Positions 48,130 through 57,368 of a DNA stretch of 64,000 nt are shown here, piece after piece. The stretch covers positions 1 through 64,000 of the forward strand of contig NZ_BLAE01000022.1 in assembly GCF_009687865.1 (NCBI RefSeq), in the 5' to 3' direction. The stretch is from Acrocarpospora macrocephala (GTDB taxonomy: Bacteria; Actinomycetota; Actinomycetes; Streptosporangiales; Streptosporangiaceae). The notes under the pieces are model-generated. The model was not told the DNA's origin and did not search any database. It saw only the letters and a program-made list of their open reading frames with translations. Numbering within the stretch: the stretch's first letter is position 1; every line of letters starts with the position of its first letter. Both the position numbers and the translations under genes were made by a program.

Positions 48130-48788
48130 CCCCGGTGCGTGCCGTCGTCTTCGACCTCGACGACACCCTGGTCGCCAGCGGCCACGTCTGGGACCGGATC
48201 TGGCGCGACTACCACGCCCGCAACGGCGGCCGGAACGGCGACATCGGCGCCCTGGTCGGCAGCGGCGACTGGGCCGCCCACCTGGCCGACGCCTGCGGCA
48301 CCGACCCTGCCCAGGTGCACGCCGAATGCACCGAAGCCGCCCTCACCGCCCTGAACGACGGCAGGATCGGCCTGCTGGACGGCGCCTACCAGCTCCTCAC
48401 CGCCGCCGCCCTGTGGGTTCCGGTGGCGGTGGCCTCGGCGGCCCCGCACCGCTACGTGCACGCCGCCGTCACCGCCCTCGGCCTGACCGGCCACGTCACC
48501 GCCGTCATCGCCGACGAGGACGTGCCGGTCTCCAAACCGGAACCCGACGCCTACCTGCTGGCCGCCGAACTCCTCGGCCTGCCCCCCGCCGAATGCCTGG
48601 CGGTCGAGGACTCCACCCCCGGCATCCGCGCCGCCCACGCGGCCGGCATGACGGTCCTGGCCATCCCCAACCGGCTCCGCCCGCCCGCCCTCGACACCCT
48701 CGCCCTCGCCGCCCACCAGGCCGGCACGGCGACCGCCGCCCTCCCCGTCCTCACCCGCATCATCGCCCACGGCGAAGTAAGTGTGTGA
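48126..48788 (+). CDS. HAD-superfamily phosphatase coupled to ribB
   Basis: A 220-residue HAD phosphatase: nucleophile and acid Asp10/Asp12 in VVFDLDDTLVASG, motif II AVASAAPHRY, Lys in VPVSKPEPDAY and motif IV VEDSTPGIRAAHAAGM, with an alpha-helical cap. Overlap with ribB suggests a riboflavin role. Dephosphorylation of 5-amino-6-ribitylamino-uracil 5'-phosphate is the step done by HAD enzymes in other bacteria. That assignment is inference from context. Confidence 0.85.
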   Translation: MTPVRAVVFDLDDTLVASGHVWDRIWRDYHARNGGRNGDIGALVGSGDWAAHLADACGTDPAQVHAECTEAALTALNDGRIGLLDGAYQLLTAAALWVPVAVASAAPHRYVHAAVTALGLTGHVTAVIADEDVPVSKPEPDAYLLAAELLGLPPAECLAVEDSTPGIRAAHAAGMTVLAIPNRLRPPALDTLALAAHQAGTATAALPVLTRIIAHGEVSV

Positions 48789-48956
48789 CCCGATTCGACG
48801 TCCGCGGCCTCTGCAGGCGGTTGATCTCCTACCTGGTTTGCCCGCTTTTCCCGGGTCTGGAGTCGTGGGAGCCCATTGTGGCTTACGACCGGTGGGCGTA
48901 TCGGCCTTTCCGGCGATCCGCAGCCGACCGGCGTTTTATTAAATCAGCGGGGGACG

Positions 48957-49598
48957 CTACTTCGACCAGACCGTGACTCGCAGAAACTCCAGGAAAGGCA
49001 TGGAGATCAGGAGTACGCACACCAGGATCTGCAACGAGAAGCACAGAATCACCGGCCTCATTCCTATCCCCGGCCCCGCGCCTCTTCTCGCCAGCGACCA
49101 CAGCGCGATGAGGGTGACCACTGAGAATATCAATGGCGCGAGCGGAGCGGCCGCCAGCATCGCCACGTTCGCCCCGTCCTCCGACATCAGTCCGAAGGAA
49201 GGAGTGCGCATCGTGTTCCAGAGGCCCTCTACTTCCAGGCCTTTCTCCCTGGCCAGCGGCACCACCGTGACGATGCAGGCATAGTACTGGGCGAGCATGA
49301 AGTAATAATATCCGCCAAGAAAAGAATAGAATATACTTGCCCCGATGAATATATGACTCGGCGGGGGCAGCCGGTGCGATCCCGTGGCCTGCCTCAGCTC
49401 ATAAACAGCTGCGAATATAGCGAAAGTCGCCGTCAAGAAGAATCCGAGCAGATTCGAAACGAGCAACACCTCCAGGTGATTCGCGCGGCCCAGCAGAGGG
49501 GTTATCGGATCAAGCGGAGGAGTAGGAGACACCGGGAGCTCCCAATATTCGGGCAATGCGTCGCGTTGGGATGCGAACATATCACCACGAGGTGCCAT
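48957..49598 (-). CDS. Membrane protein of unknown function
   Basis: A 213-residue protein with about four hydrophobic helices: VLLVSNLLGFFLTATFAIFA, FIGASIFYSFLGGYYYFMLA, APLAPLIFSVVTLIALW and VILCFSLQILVCVLLISMP. No motif is recognised. Its base composition is clearly lower in GC than its neighbours, with ATA- and AAT-rich codons near the middle, pointing to foreign origin. The ATG at 49598 lacks an SD; a second ATG at 49580 is possible. Confidence 0.65.
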   Translation of the reverse strand: MAPRGDMFASQRDALPEYWELPVSPTPPLDPITPLLGRANHLEVLLVSNLLGFFLTATFAIFAAVYELRQATGSHRLPPPSHIFIGASIFYSFLGGYYYFMLAQYYACIVTVVPLAREKGLEVEGLWNTMRTPSFGLMSEDGANVAMLAAAPLAPLIFSVVTLIALWSLARRGAGPGIGMRPVILCFSLQILVCVLLISMPFLEFLRVTVWSK

Positions 49599-49795
49599 GA
49601 TTAGCGCCCACCGCTATCCGGACGGCCAAATCTGTAGCTTCCGGACATTTCTAAACCAGTAACATTCTCCGGGGGTTCTGCCAGGTGAACGTGGCCCAGC
49701 GGCATTCCCCGGACAGAGCAGTCCAGGGAACCCGCGTCAGCCGGTTCGCGAGGACAAGGTGGCTGGCGGGTGCTGGTGTGGCTACCGTGGCCCGC

Positions 49796-50467
49796 ATGAG
49801 CGGACCGGTGGGCGTGCTGATCGTGGATGAGGATCCGCGGTCGCGGGCGGGGCTGCGGTTGGTGCTGGGGGCCGCGGCGGATCTGCGTGTGGTGGGGGAG
49901 GCGGGCGACGGGGCGCAGCTCGTGCCGATGGTGGAGCGTCATGATCCGGATGTGGTGTTGATGGACATCTGGATGTCGGCCTGGGATGGGCTGGCCGCGA
50001 TCGTGGTGTTGCGGGAGCGGCCGGATCCGCCGGAGGTGATCGTGTTGAGCGCGGCCGACGCCGATGAGCGGGTGTTGCGGGCGCTGCGGGCGGGGGCGGC
50101 CGGGTTCCTGCGTAAGGACACCCCGGCGGCGGAGGTGGTGAGCGCGGTCCGCCGGGTAGCACGGGGGCAGCCAGTGCTGTCTCCGGCGGTCGCCCGGCGG
50201 CTGGTCGCGCGGGTCTCCGACTCCGATCGTGATCGGCGGCGGGCGGTGGCCCGGGCGGGACTGGCCTCGCTGACCGCGCGGGAGCACGCGGTCGCGGTGG
50301 CCGTCGGTCAGGGGCGCAGCGACGAGGAGATCGGAGTGCTGCTGTTCTTGAGCGTGGCGCAGGTCGAGGCGTACGTGGCGAGCGTGCTGGCCCGGCTGGG
50401 GCTCAACAACCGGGTCCAGATCACGCTGCTGGTGCACGACGCGGGCCTGCTGGACGGTCAGGGCTGA
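49796..50467 (+). CDS. Orphan LuxR-type response regulator
   Basis: 223 residues from the ATG at 49796; TACCGT ends 7 nt upstream (leaderless). Receiver residues are present (VLIVDEDPRSRAG, VVLMDIWMSAWDG, FLRKDTPA), although the usual Pro-Gly after the phosphorylation site is Ser-Ala. The C-terminal HTH is LTAREHAVAVAVGQGRSDEE with VAQVEAYVASVLARL, a divergent LuxR motif. No kinase gene is adjacent. It may be phosphorylated by a distant kinase or act without phosphorylation. Confidence 0.88.
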   Translation: MSGPVGVLIVDEDPRSRAGLRLVLGAAADLRVVGEAGDGAQLVPMVERHDPDVVLMDIWMSAWDGLAAIVVLRERPDPPEVIVLSAADADERVLRALRAGAAGFLRKDTPAAEVVSAVRRVARGQPVLSPAVARRLVARVSDSDRDRRRAVARAGLASLTAREHAVAVAVGQGRSDEEIGVLLFLSVAQVEAYVASVLARLGLNNRVQITLLVHDAGLLDGQG

Positions 50468-50530
50468 GCGCGCTACCGCGTCGTCCATCGTCCTGGTCTC
50501 CAGCAGCCGCAGCTTGAGGCGGTCCTTTTC

Positions 50531-50962
50531 TTAAACGCGGGTCATGATGGAGTCGTAGCCGCATCCGTCCGGGTAGACCCAGGCGCCCGCCATCGTGTCG
50601 TCGTCGAACTCGCCTTTGAAGTAGGCGGGCGAGCCCGGTTCCCCGGCCCAGATCGTCAAGGTGTCGCCGTCGAGTTCGTACACGTAGTCGAAGGTGTTGC
50701 CCTGGTTGTCGTAGTAGCGGGACCTGATGTCCCGGCCGGGCTGTTCGGCGCCGAACGGGCGCTCCCGGCCGATGATCTCCAGGCCGGTGACGGGCTGGCC
50801 GAACTGTGCCAGGCGCACGTCCTGGGCGAGGAAGAAGCCGCCCGCCAGCCACCGGTAGGTGACCGTGCCGGTCGCGCCGCCGGTCACCGTCCAGGTGCCG
50901 ACCAGGCGGTCCAGGGCGCGCAGGGCGGCGTCGGGCGTGCGGGTCTCGTTGGAGTAGGTCAT
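50531..50962 (-). CDS. DUF1579-like lipocalin-fold protein
   Basis: A 143-residue protein: ALRALDRLVGTWTVTGGATG, VTYRWLAGGFFLAQDVRLAQ, NTFDYVYELDGDTLTIWAGE and YFKGEFDDDTMAGAWVYPDG. This strand order matches DUF1579-like proteins with a calycin barrel that may bind a small ligand. Its upstream region carries a 12-bp inverted repeat (50971-51013) that should lie in its promoter or 5' leader. Confidence 0.75.
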   Translation of the reverse strand: MTYSNETRTPDAALRALDRLVGTWTVTGGATGTVTYRWLAGGFFLAQDVRLAQFGQPVTGLEIIGRERPFGAEQPGRDIRSRYYDNQGNTFDYVYELDGDTLTIWAGEPGSPAYFKGEFDDDTMAGAWVYPDGCGYDSIMTRV

Positions 50963-50970
50963 GGTCTGTC

Positions 50971-51013
50971 CCTTGTCTCGCGGTGTGCTTCACCCCACCG
51001 GCGCGAGACAAGG
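50971..51013. promoter_or_regulatory. Long inverted repeat before the DUF1579-like gene
   Basis: CCTTGTCTCGCG (50971-50982) and CGCGAGACAAGG (51002-51013) are perfect 12-bp inverted copies with a 19-bp spacer. The element begins 9 bp upstream of the ATG and could be a dimer operator or a hairpin near the SD. Confidence 0.55.
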
Positions 51014-51039
51014 TCTAGCCGCCGCCAGACGCGGCCTAG

Positions 51040-51074
51040 CCGTGGCGGGCGCCGCTGACGGGCGCCCGCCACGG
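51040..51074 (-). terminator. Terminator of the VOC gene
   Basis: CCGTGGCGGGCGCC (51040-51053) and GGCGCCCGCCACGG (51061-51074) form a perfect 14-bp stem with a 7-nt loop, 5 nt after the VOC stop codon. Confidence 0.8.
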
Positions 51075-51079
51075 GTCGC

Positions 51080-51448
51080 CTAGTCCTCCTGCAGTACGGA
51101 CAGGATGTTGCCGGCCGGGTCCTTGAACCAGGCGATGAGCGGGCCGCCCCGCCGGAAGACGCCGTCCTCGTCGACGCCTTCGTAGGTTTCGAAGGTGATG
51201 CCGCGCGCCCTCAGGTCCGCCATCGCGGATTCGATATCCGGGACCGGGAAGTTGAGGATGGTGAACGTCGCGGGCGTGTGCTGATCGCCCTTCGGGTAGA
51301 CGAGGGTGTCCCGGTCCCCGGCCAGGTGCAGGAACAGCAGGCCGTTGCGCTCGCTGACGTTGAGCCCGAGCGTCTCGCCGTAGAACTTCCTGGCCTCGGC
51401 GATGTCGTCCACGGAGAACCCGCTGAACGCCTTGGTGTTCTCGAACAT
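51080..51448 (-). CDS. VOC-family protein
   Basis: 122 residues from the ATG at 51448, with GGAGGG 6 nt upstream. FSGFSVDDIAEARKFYGETL, LLFLHLAGDRDTLVYPKG, FPVPDIESAMADLRARGITF and AWFKDPAGNILSVLQ define the VOC fold. It diverges from the DGPF/ECF42 pair, and TGTCGA on its strand (51515-51510) resembles the -35 motif reported for ECF42 promoters, so it may belong to that regulon. Confidence 0.88.
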   Translation of the reverse strand: MFENTKAFSGFSVDDIAEARKFYGETLGLNVSERNGLLFLHLAGDRDTLVYPKGDQHTPATFTILNFPVPDIESAMADLRARGITFETYEGVDEDGVFRRGGPLIAWFKDPAGNILSVLQED

Positions 51449-51485
51449 GATGTTCCCTCCTGCTCTCGGTCTGTTTCTCGATGGA

Positions 51486-51515
51486 GACGTAGAAACCAAC
51501 GAGCCGGTTTCGACA
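51486..51515 (-). promoter_or_regulatory. Candidate ECF42-dependent promoter of the VOC gene
   Basis: TGTCGA (51515-51510) is followed 20 bp later by CGTC (51489-51486) on the minus strand, about 40 nt before the VOC start. As I recall, ECF42 promoters carry TGTCGA at -35 and CGA/TC at -10. The spacing here is slightly long, so the call is tentative. Confidence 0.35.
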
Positions 51516-51553
51516 TGGTGGGTGTGGAAATGCCGCTACCCAGGAAGACACCG

Positions 51554-51915
51554 ATGAAATATCTGATCCTGATCTACACTAACCCGGCCACCCGCGAGGT
51601 CTGGGACGCTCTTCCCGAGGCCCAGCGCGAGGCCGGCTACCAGGCCCATCTGGCTTTCCGGGAGAGCCTGGCCGACTCCGGCGAGCTGATCGTGGCCGAG
51701 GCGCTGGCCGATCCGGCCACCGCCCGGCGGATGACCACGACCGGGGGCCGGACGAGCACCGCCGACGGCCCGTTCGCGGAGGCGAAGGAGCTGCTGGCCG
51801 GTTTCTACCTGATCGAGTGCGAGAGCCTGGAACGCGCGATCGAGCACGGCTCGCGTGTCCCGGAGGCGGAATTCGGCCTGGTAGAAGTACGCCCAATCCT
51901 GGACCTCCACGCGCC

Positions 51916-51919
<4 letters not shown>
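51554..51919 (+). CDS. DGPF/YCII-family protein associated with ECF42
   Basis: A 121-residue protein: MKYLILIYTNPATREVWDAL, then STADGPFAEAKELLAGFYLI with the DGPF motif and PILDLHAP at the end. It belongs to the YCII-like DGPF proteins that accompany ECF42 sigma factors in most actinomycetes. Function unknown. The sigma gene start overlaps its stop by 4 bp (GTGA). Confidence 0.9.
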
Positions 51920-53151
<1,232 letters not shown>

Positions 53152-53156
53152 GGGGG

Positions 53157-56100
53157 TTATCGCGGTCCCGGGTCGTACCGGCAGGTGGTGCCCGTCCGCA
53201 CGGTGCGGTCGAGGTGTTCGCCGAGCTCGGGCAGGACCTCGCCGATGCGGCGGATGGCGTCGCGGATCCGGGCGGTGACGGCCTTGCGGGCGCGTTCTGC
53301 GGCCGTGGCCGCGAGCGGGCGCGAGCCGCCGCCAGGGCGGGTGGCCCGGCGCAGCTCGGTGAGGAGTTGCTCGCGTTCGTCGGTGGCGCGCCGGGTGCGG
53401 CCCAGATCGGCGTTCGCCTGCGCGGTGGCGAGTTCGTCGTCGAGCTCCGCCAGCCGCCGCCGGTAGGCGGCCAGGGCCGTCCGGTCGAGGATCGGCTCGG
53501 GTCGATCCGCACCGGCGTGATGAACCGGGTCGCCGCCGGCCAGGTCCAGCGCGGGCCGGTCGTCGCCGGGCCGGGCCAGCAGCGCCGCGAGGTCGTGCAG
53601 TCCCTTGAGGTCGCGGAGGTAGGCGCTCTGCCCGCGGTAGGTCGCCTGCCACATGTCGCCGACGCGGCGAAGCCGCGGACCGCCGGTGTCTTCGTGCGCG
53701 GTGTGCTGCGGTGCGCCGTCGAGGGCCGCCAGGGCGCGCTGGGTCTCGGCCTGCCAGGCGTGGGCGCCGAGCCGGCGGTGCACCTTGAGCGCCCGGTCCA
53801 GCCACTGCCGGGCCGGTGCCGGCTGGCCGAGGGCGGCGTAGAGGAGCCCGACCCGGTGGGCGTGCGCGCCCATGAAGCAGACGAGGGCTCCGTTGACCGC
53901 GCAGCTGTCGGCGACCGGGAGCAGGTCGTCGAGGAGCCGCTGGCAGAGCGGGCGGTCGTCGAGCGCGATCGCGGCGACGGCCAGCTCGCCGACGAAGATG
54001 GACCACAGGTAGGAGCGGTCGGTGCGCCAGTCCCGCAGCGCGAGGACGGTGTCGAGCTCCCGGCGGGCGGTGTCGAGGTCACCGGCGCGGGCATGGAACC
54101 CGGCGGCGACGGCGTGCGCGTGCGCGGGGGCGCCGATCCACCAGCGGACCGCCTCGGCGGCCATGTCCCGCAGTTCGGCCGGATCGTCGCGGGCCCGGAC
54201 GATTTCGAGGCGCTGGGACATGCGCACGTTGCCGGCGTCGCTGTCGCCGACGGCCCGGCCGAGGGCGTCGGCCTCGATGGACAGCCGCTCGCCGGTGGCG
54301 ATGTCGCCGTCGAGCAGGGCGAGCGCGGCCTGCCGGGTGCGCAGCAGGTAGTCGTGGCGGGGCTGGCGCAGCCGTTCGGTGCGGTGCTGGTACTCGGCGA
54401 GGGTGGCGCGGAAGGCCGCCGAGGCGCTCTCCAGCTGGGCGGTGGCCAGCAGGAGCAGGGCCTGGGCATGCCGTTCCGGGTCACCGGCCTGGCCGGCCAG
54501 GCCGGCGATCTCCGCCGAGATCGCGGCCCGGTCGGTGGCCGTGCCCGGGGTCCACAGCGTGTCGTGGTGGGCGAGCAGGCAGCTGGCCAGCGTGGCCGGA
54601 TCGTCCAGGGTACGGGCGATCGCGACCGCGTTTTCGGCCAGCGGCCGGGCTCGGGGACGGTCGGCGGGGACGGAGTGCTGCAACTGGCGGGCCAGCGCCG
54701 CGGTCACCTGCGCCTCAACCGGCGTGCTCGTGCCGGCGAGGGCCTGCCGGGCGGTGTCGAGGATGGCGATCAGGTCGGTGCGGGGCATGGCGAAGCGGGC
54801 GCCGACCCGGTCCAGGCCGAGCGCGACCGCGCCGAGCAGGTCGCCGCGGCCGGTGGCGGTGGCCCGGGTCCAGGCGGTGCCCAGCAGCGCGCGGGCCCGG
54901 GTGGTATCGCCGGCCCGCAGCCGCAGCTCCGCCTCCTTGGTGAGCAGGTCGACCTGCTCGTCCTCGGCCAGCGGCTGCCCGGCGTCGCTGACCGCCGACC
55001 GGACCCGGGCGAGATGGCCGGCGGCCTCGGCGAAAGCGAACCGGTTACTGTCGGCGTCGGCGGCCAGCCGCGCCCAGGCCATCGCGGGCGCCGGGCCGGT
55101 CAGCTCGACAGCGGCGGCGAAGTGGAAGGCCAGCTCGGCGGCGAACACCTGGCCGCCCCGCTCGTGGCGGCGCAGTAACGCCGCGGCGACCCGCTGGTGC
55201 AGGTCGAGCCGCCGCCCCGGCGGCAGGGTGGTGTAGATGGTCTCCCGGTAAAGGTCGTGGGTGAACCGGCCGGGACCGGCCTCGTGGGCCGGGGTGAGGA
55301 TGCCCGCCCGGCTCGCCTCGGCGGCCAGCTCGACGATCCGGGTCGGGCCGGTCCCGGCCACGTCGGCGAGGACATCGGGCAGCACGACGCTGCCGGCGAC
55401 GGCCGCGGCCTCCAGCAGCTGCGCGCACTGGCCGGTCAGGCGGGCCAGGCGGCGGCCGATGACGTCCCGGACCGCTGCCGGAATCTCGGTGGCGGGGCCG
55501 CCGGCGGCGAGCAGGCGGCACAGCTCCCGGGTGTAGAAGGGGTGCCCGCCGCCGCGGCGGTTCACCAGCTCGGCCCACCGGTCCGCTGCCGCCGCCCCGG
55601 CGACGGCCTGGATCAGGTCGGCGACCTCGCCCGGGGACATGCCGTGTAACGGCACGAGCTCGGCGGTGGTGGCCAGGTCGGCCAGCGCCGCGGCGACGTC
55701 CGCCGCCGGCTCCCGCGGCCGGTAGGCGCCCACCAGCAGCAGCGCGCCGGGATGGTGCTGGCCGGCCAGGAACCGCAGCAGGTCCACGGTGGACAGATCG
55801 GCCCAGTGCAGGTCGTCCAGGATCACCACCACCGGAGCGCCGGTGGCCGCGCCGGCCAGCAGGCGGCCGGCCGCCTCGAACACGCGTACCCGCGCTGTTG
55901 TGTCGGCATCCGCCGCATCGGGCGCGTCGGCGGCCAGTTCCGGGACGATCGCCACCAGTTCGGCGGAGGTGGTGGCGCCGAGCCCGTCGCGCCGCTCGAG
56001 CAGCGCCCGCAGCGCCTGCGTCCACGGCCACCACGCCGGCGCCTGGTCAGCGTCCCAGCAGGTGCCCCACACGACCGTGGCGCCAGCGGCCGCGGCCTCC

Positions 56101-56255
56101 TCCGCGAACCGGGTCAGCAGGGCGGTCTTGCCGATCCCGGCCTCACCGGTGACCAGCGCCAGCCCCACCCGGCCGCCGGGCGGCGCGGTGGTGAGGGCGT
56201 GGTAGGCGGCGGTCAACCGGGCCAGCGGCTCGATCCGGCCGACGAAAGTGAACAT
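53157..56255 (-). CDS. Large AAA ATPase regulator (LAL/AfsR-like, without DNA-binding domain)
   Basis: 1032 residues from the ATG at 56255 (GGAAG upstream; ATG 56264 also possible). The N-terminal ATPase has Walker A LVTGEAGIGKTALL and Walker B VVVILDDLHWAD, as in LuxR-family LAL and MalT-like STAND proteins. A long helical TPR-like region follows. The C-terminus (MWQATYRGQSAYLRDLKGLH, then a coiled coil) has the RGQSAYLRDLKGLHDLA motif of actinobacterial ATP-binding regulators. No HTH is visible. It diverges from the nitrilase, whose partner BTAD protein could supply DNA binding. Confidence 0.82.
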   Translation of the reverse strand: MFTFVGRIEPLARLTAAYHALTTAPPGGRVGLALVTGEAGIGKTALLTRFAEEAAAAGATVVWGTCWDADQAPAWWPWTQALRALLERRDGLGATTSAELVAIVPELAADAPDAADADTTARVRVFEAAGRLLAGAATGAPVVVILDDLHWADLSTVDLLRFLAGQHHPGALLLVGAYRPREPAADVAAALADLATTAELVPLHGMSPGEVADLIQAVAGAAAADRWAELVNRRGGGHPFYTRELCRLLAAGGPATEIPAAVRDVIGRRLARLTGQCAQLLEAAAVAGSVVLPDVLADVAGTGPTRIVELAAEASRAGILTPAHEAGPGRFTHDLYRETIYTTLPPGRRLDLHQRVAAALLRRHERGGQVFAAELAFHFAAAVELTGPAPAMAWARLAADADSNRFAFAEAAGHLARVRSAVSDAGQPLAEDEQVDLLTKEAELRLRAGDTTRARALLGTAWTRATATGRGDLLGAVALGLDRVGARFAMPRTDLIAILDTARQALAGTSTPVEAQVTAALARQLQHSVPADRPRARPLAENAVAIARTLDDPATLASCLLAHHDTLWTPGTATDRAAISAEIAGLAGQAGDPERHAQALLLLATAQLESASAAFRATLAEYQHRTERLRQPRHDYLLRTRQAALALLDGDIATGERLSIEADALGRAVGDSDAGNVRMSQRLEIVRARDDPAELRDMAAEAVRWWIGAPAHAHAVAAGFHARAGDLDTARRELDTVLALRDWRTDRSYLWSIFVGELAVAAIALDDRPLCQRLLDDLLPVADSCAVNGALVCFMGAHAHRVGLLYAALGQPAPARQWLDRALKVHRRLGAHAWQAETQRALAALDGAPQHTAHEDTGGPRLRRVGDMWQATYRGQSAYLRDLKGLHDLAALLARPGDDRPALDLAGGDPVHHAGADRPEPILDRTALAAYRRRLAELDDELATAQANADLGRTRRATDEREQLLTELRRATRPGGGSRPLAATAAERARKAVTARIRDAIRRIGEVLPELGEHLDRTVRTGTTCRYDPGPR

Positions 56256-56298
56256 GTCTGACATCTTCCGCTGGCGCCAGGCGAAAGTGCTAGCCGGT

Positions 56299-56327
56299 TT
56301 CTGGCGGGAGACAGCCGCGTTCTGGCG
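56299..56327. promoter_or_regulatory. TTCTGGCG direct repeats upstream of the nitrilase
   Basis: TTCTGGCG occurs at 56299-56306 and 56320-56327, 21 bp apart (two helical turns), in the 135-bp divergent region. A third exact copy lies at 57439-57446, 18 bp upstream of an alternative BTAD start. Direct repeats of 7-8 nt with 11- or 22-bp periods are the usual targets of SARP regulators. Confidence 0.45.
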
Positions 56328-56390
56328 CGTTCCGGGTATGACCCCACATCTGCACATCATGACCGGCACATTTGAGACAGGCGGCCGGCG

Positions 56391-57368
56391 ATGACCACCG
56401 TGAAGATCGCCGCCGTGCAGGCGGCGTACCTCCTGATGGACCAGAAAGCCTGCCTGGACAAGGCGGTCGAGCTGCTGCGCCAGGCGGCCGCGGCAGGAGC
56501 CGGGATCGTGGTGTTCCCCGAGGTGTTCATCCCCGGCACCCCGATCTGGATCGACTCCCGCCCGATCTGGGACGGTGACGACGACTGGTACGCACTGCTG
56601 GTCGAGCAAGCCGTCACGGTCCCCGGCCCGATCACCGACGCCCTGGCCGCCGCCGCCGGCGAAACCGGCACCTACCTGGTGATCGGGGTGAACGAACGCG
56701 AACCGCACGGCGCCACCATCTACAACACCACCCTCTACTTCGGACCCGACGGCACCCTGCTCGGCAAACATCGCAAGCTGATGCCCACCGGCTCGGAACG
56801 CACCGTGTGGGGCATGGGCGACGGCTCCACCCTGCCGGTCATCGACACCCCGTACGGCCGGCTCTCCGGGCTGATCTGCTGGGAGAACTACATGCCCCTG
56901 GCCCGCTTCTACCTCTACAGCCAGGGCGTGGACATCTGGACCGCCCCCACCCTCGCCCAGGGCGACGGCTGGCTCGCCGCCATGCGCCACATCGCCCATG
57001 AGGGCCGCTGCTACGTGATCGGCGTCAACCCGTGTGTCCACATCGACCAGATCCCCGCCGACTTCCCCCACCGCGACCGAGTCTGGCGCGCCGAGCAGGA
57101 ATGGGTCGAACCCGGTAACAGCATCATCATCGATCCCACCGGCAAGATCCTCGCCGGGCCCGCCCGGCACGAGGAGACCATCCTCTACGCCGACATCGAC
57201 CTGGCCGCGGTCCACGCCGCCCGCCGGTACTTCGACCCGGTCGGCCACTACCACCGCCCCGACATCTTCCAGCTCGCCGTGGACACCAGCCCGCGCCCAG
57301 CAGTCGTGACCCGGCAGGGCATGGTGTCCGCAAGTGAGCCGGCCGATCCGAAGCCCCCGCCGGCATGA
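56391..57368 (+). CDS. Nitrilase (carbon-nitrogen hydrolase, branch 1 type)
   Basis: A 325-residue protein with the catalytic triad: Glu44 in VVFPEVFIPGTPIWI, Lys129 in LGKHRKLMPT and Cys163 in GLICWENYMPLARF. CWEN and the GTPIW loop are typical of true nitrilases, cyanide hydratases and cyanide dihydratases rather than amidases. It hydrolyses an organic nitrile to acid and ammonia. It lies between two regulators: the large ATPase (divergent) and the BTAD protein (4-bp overlap at its 3' end). Confidence 0.92.
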   Translation: MTTVKIAAVQAAYLLMDQKACLDKAVELLRQAAAAGAGIVVFPEVFIPGTPIWIDSRPIWDGDDDWYALLVEQAVTVPGPITDALAAAAGETGTYLVIGVNEREPHGATIYNTTLYFGPDGTLLGKHRKLMPTGSERTVWGMGDGSTLPVIDTPYGRLSGLICWENYMPLARFYLYSQGVDIWTAPTLAQGDGWLAAMRHIAHEGRCYVIGVNPCVHIDQIPADFPHRDRVWRAEQEWVEPGNSIIIDPTGKILAGPARHEETILYADIDLAAVHAARRYFDPVGHYHRPDIFQLAVDTSPRPAVVTRQGMVSASEPADPKPPPA

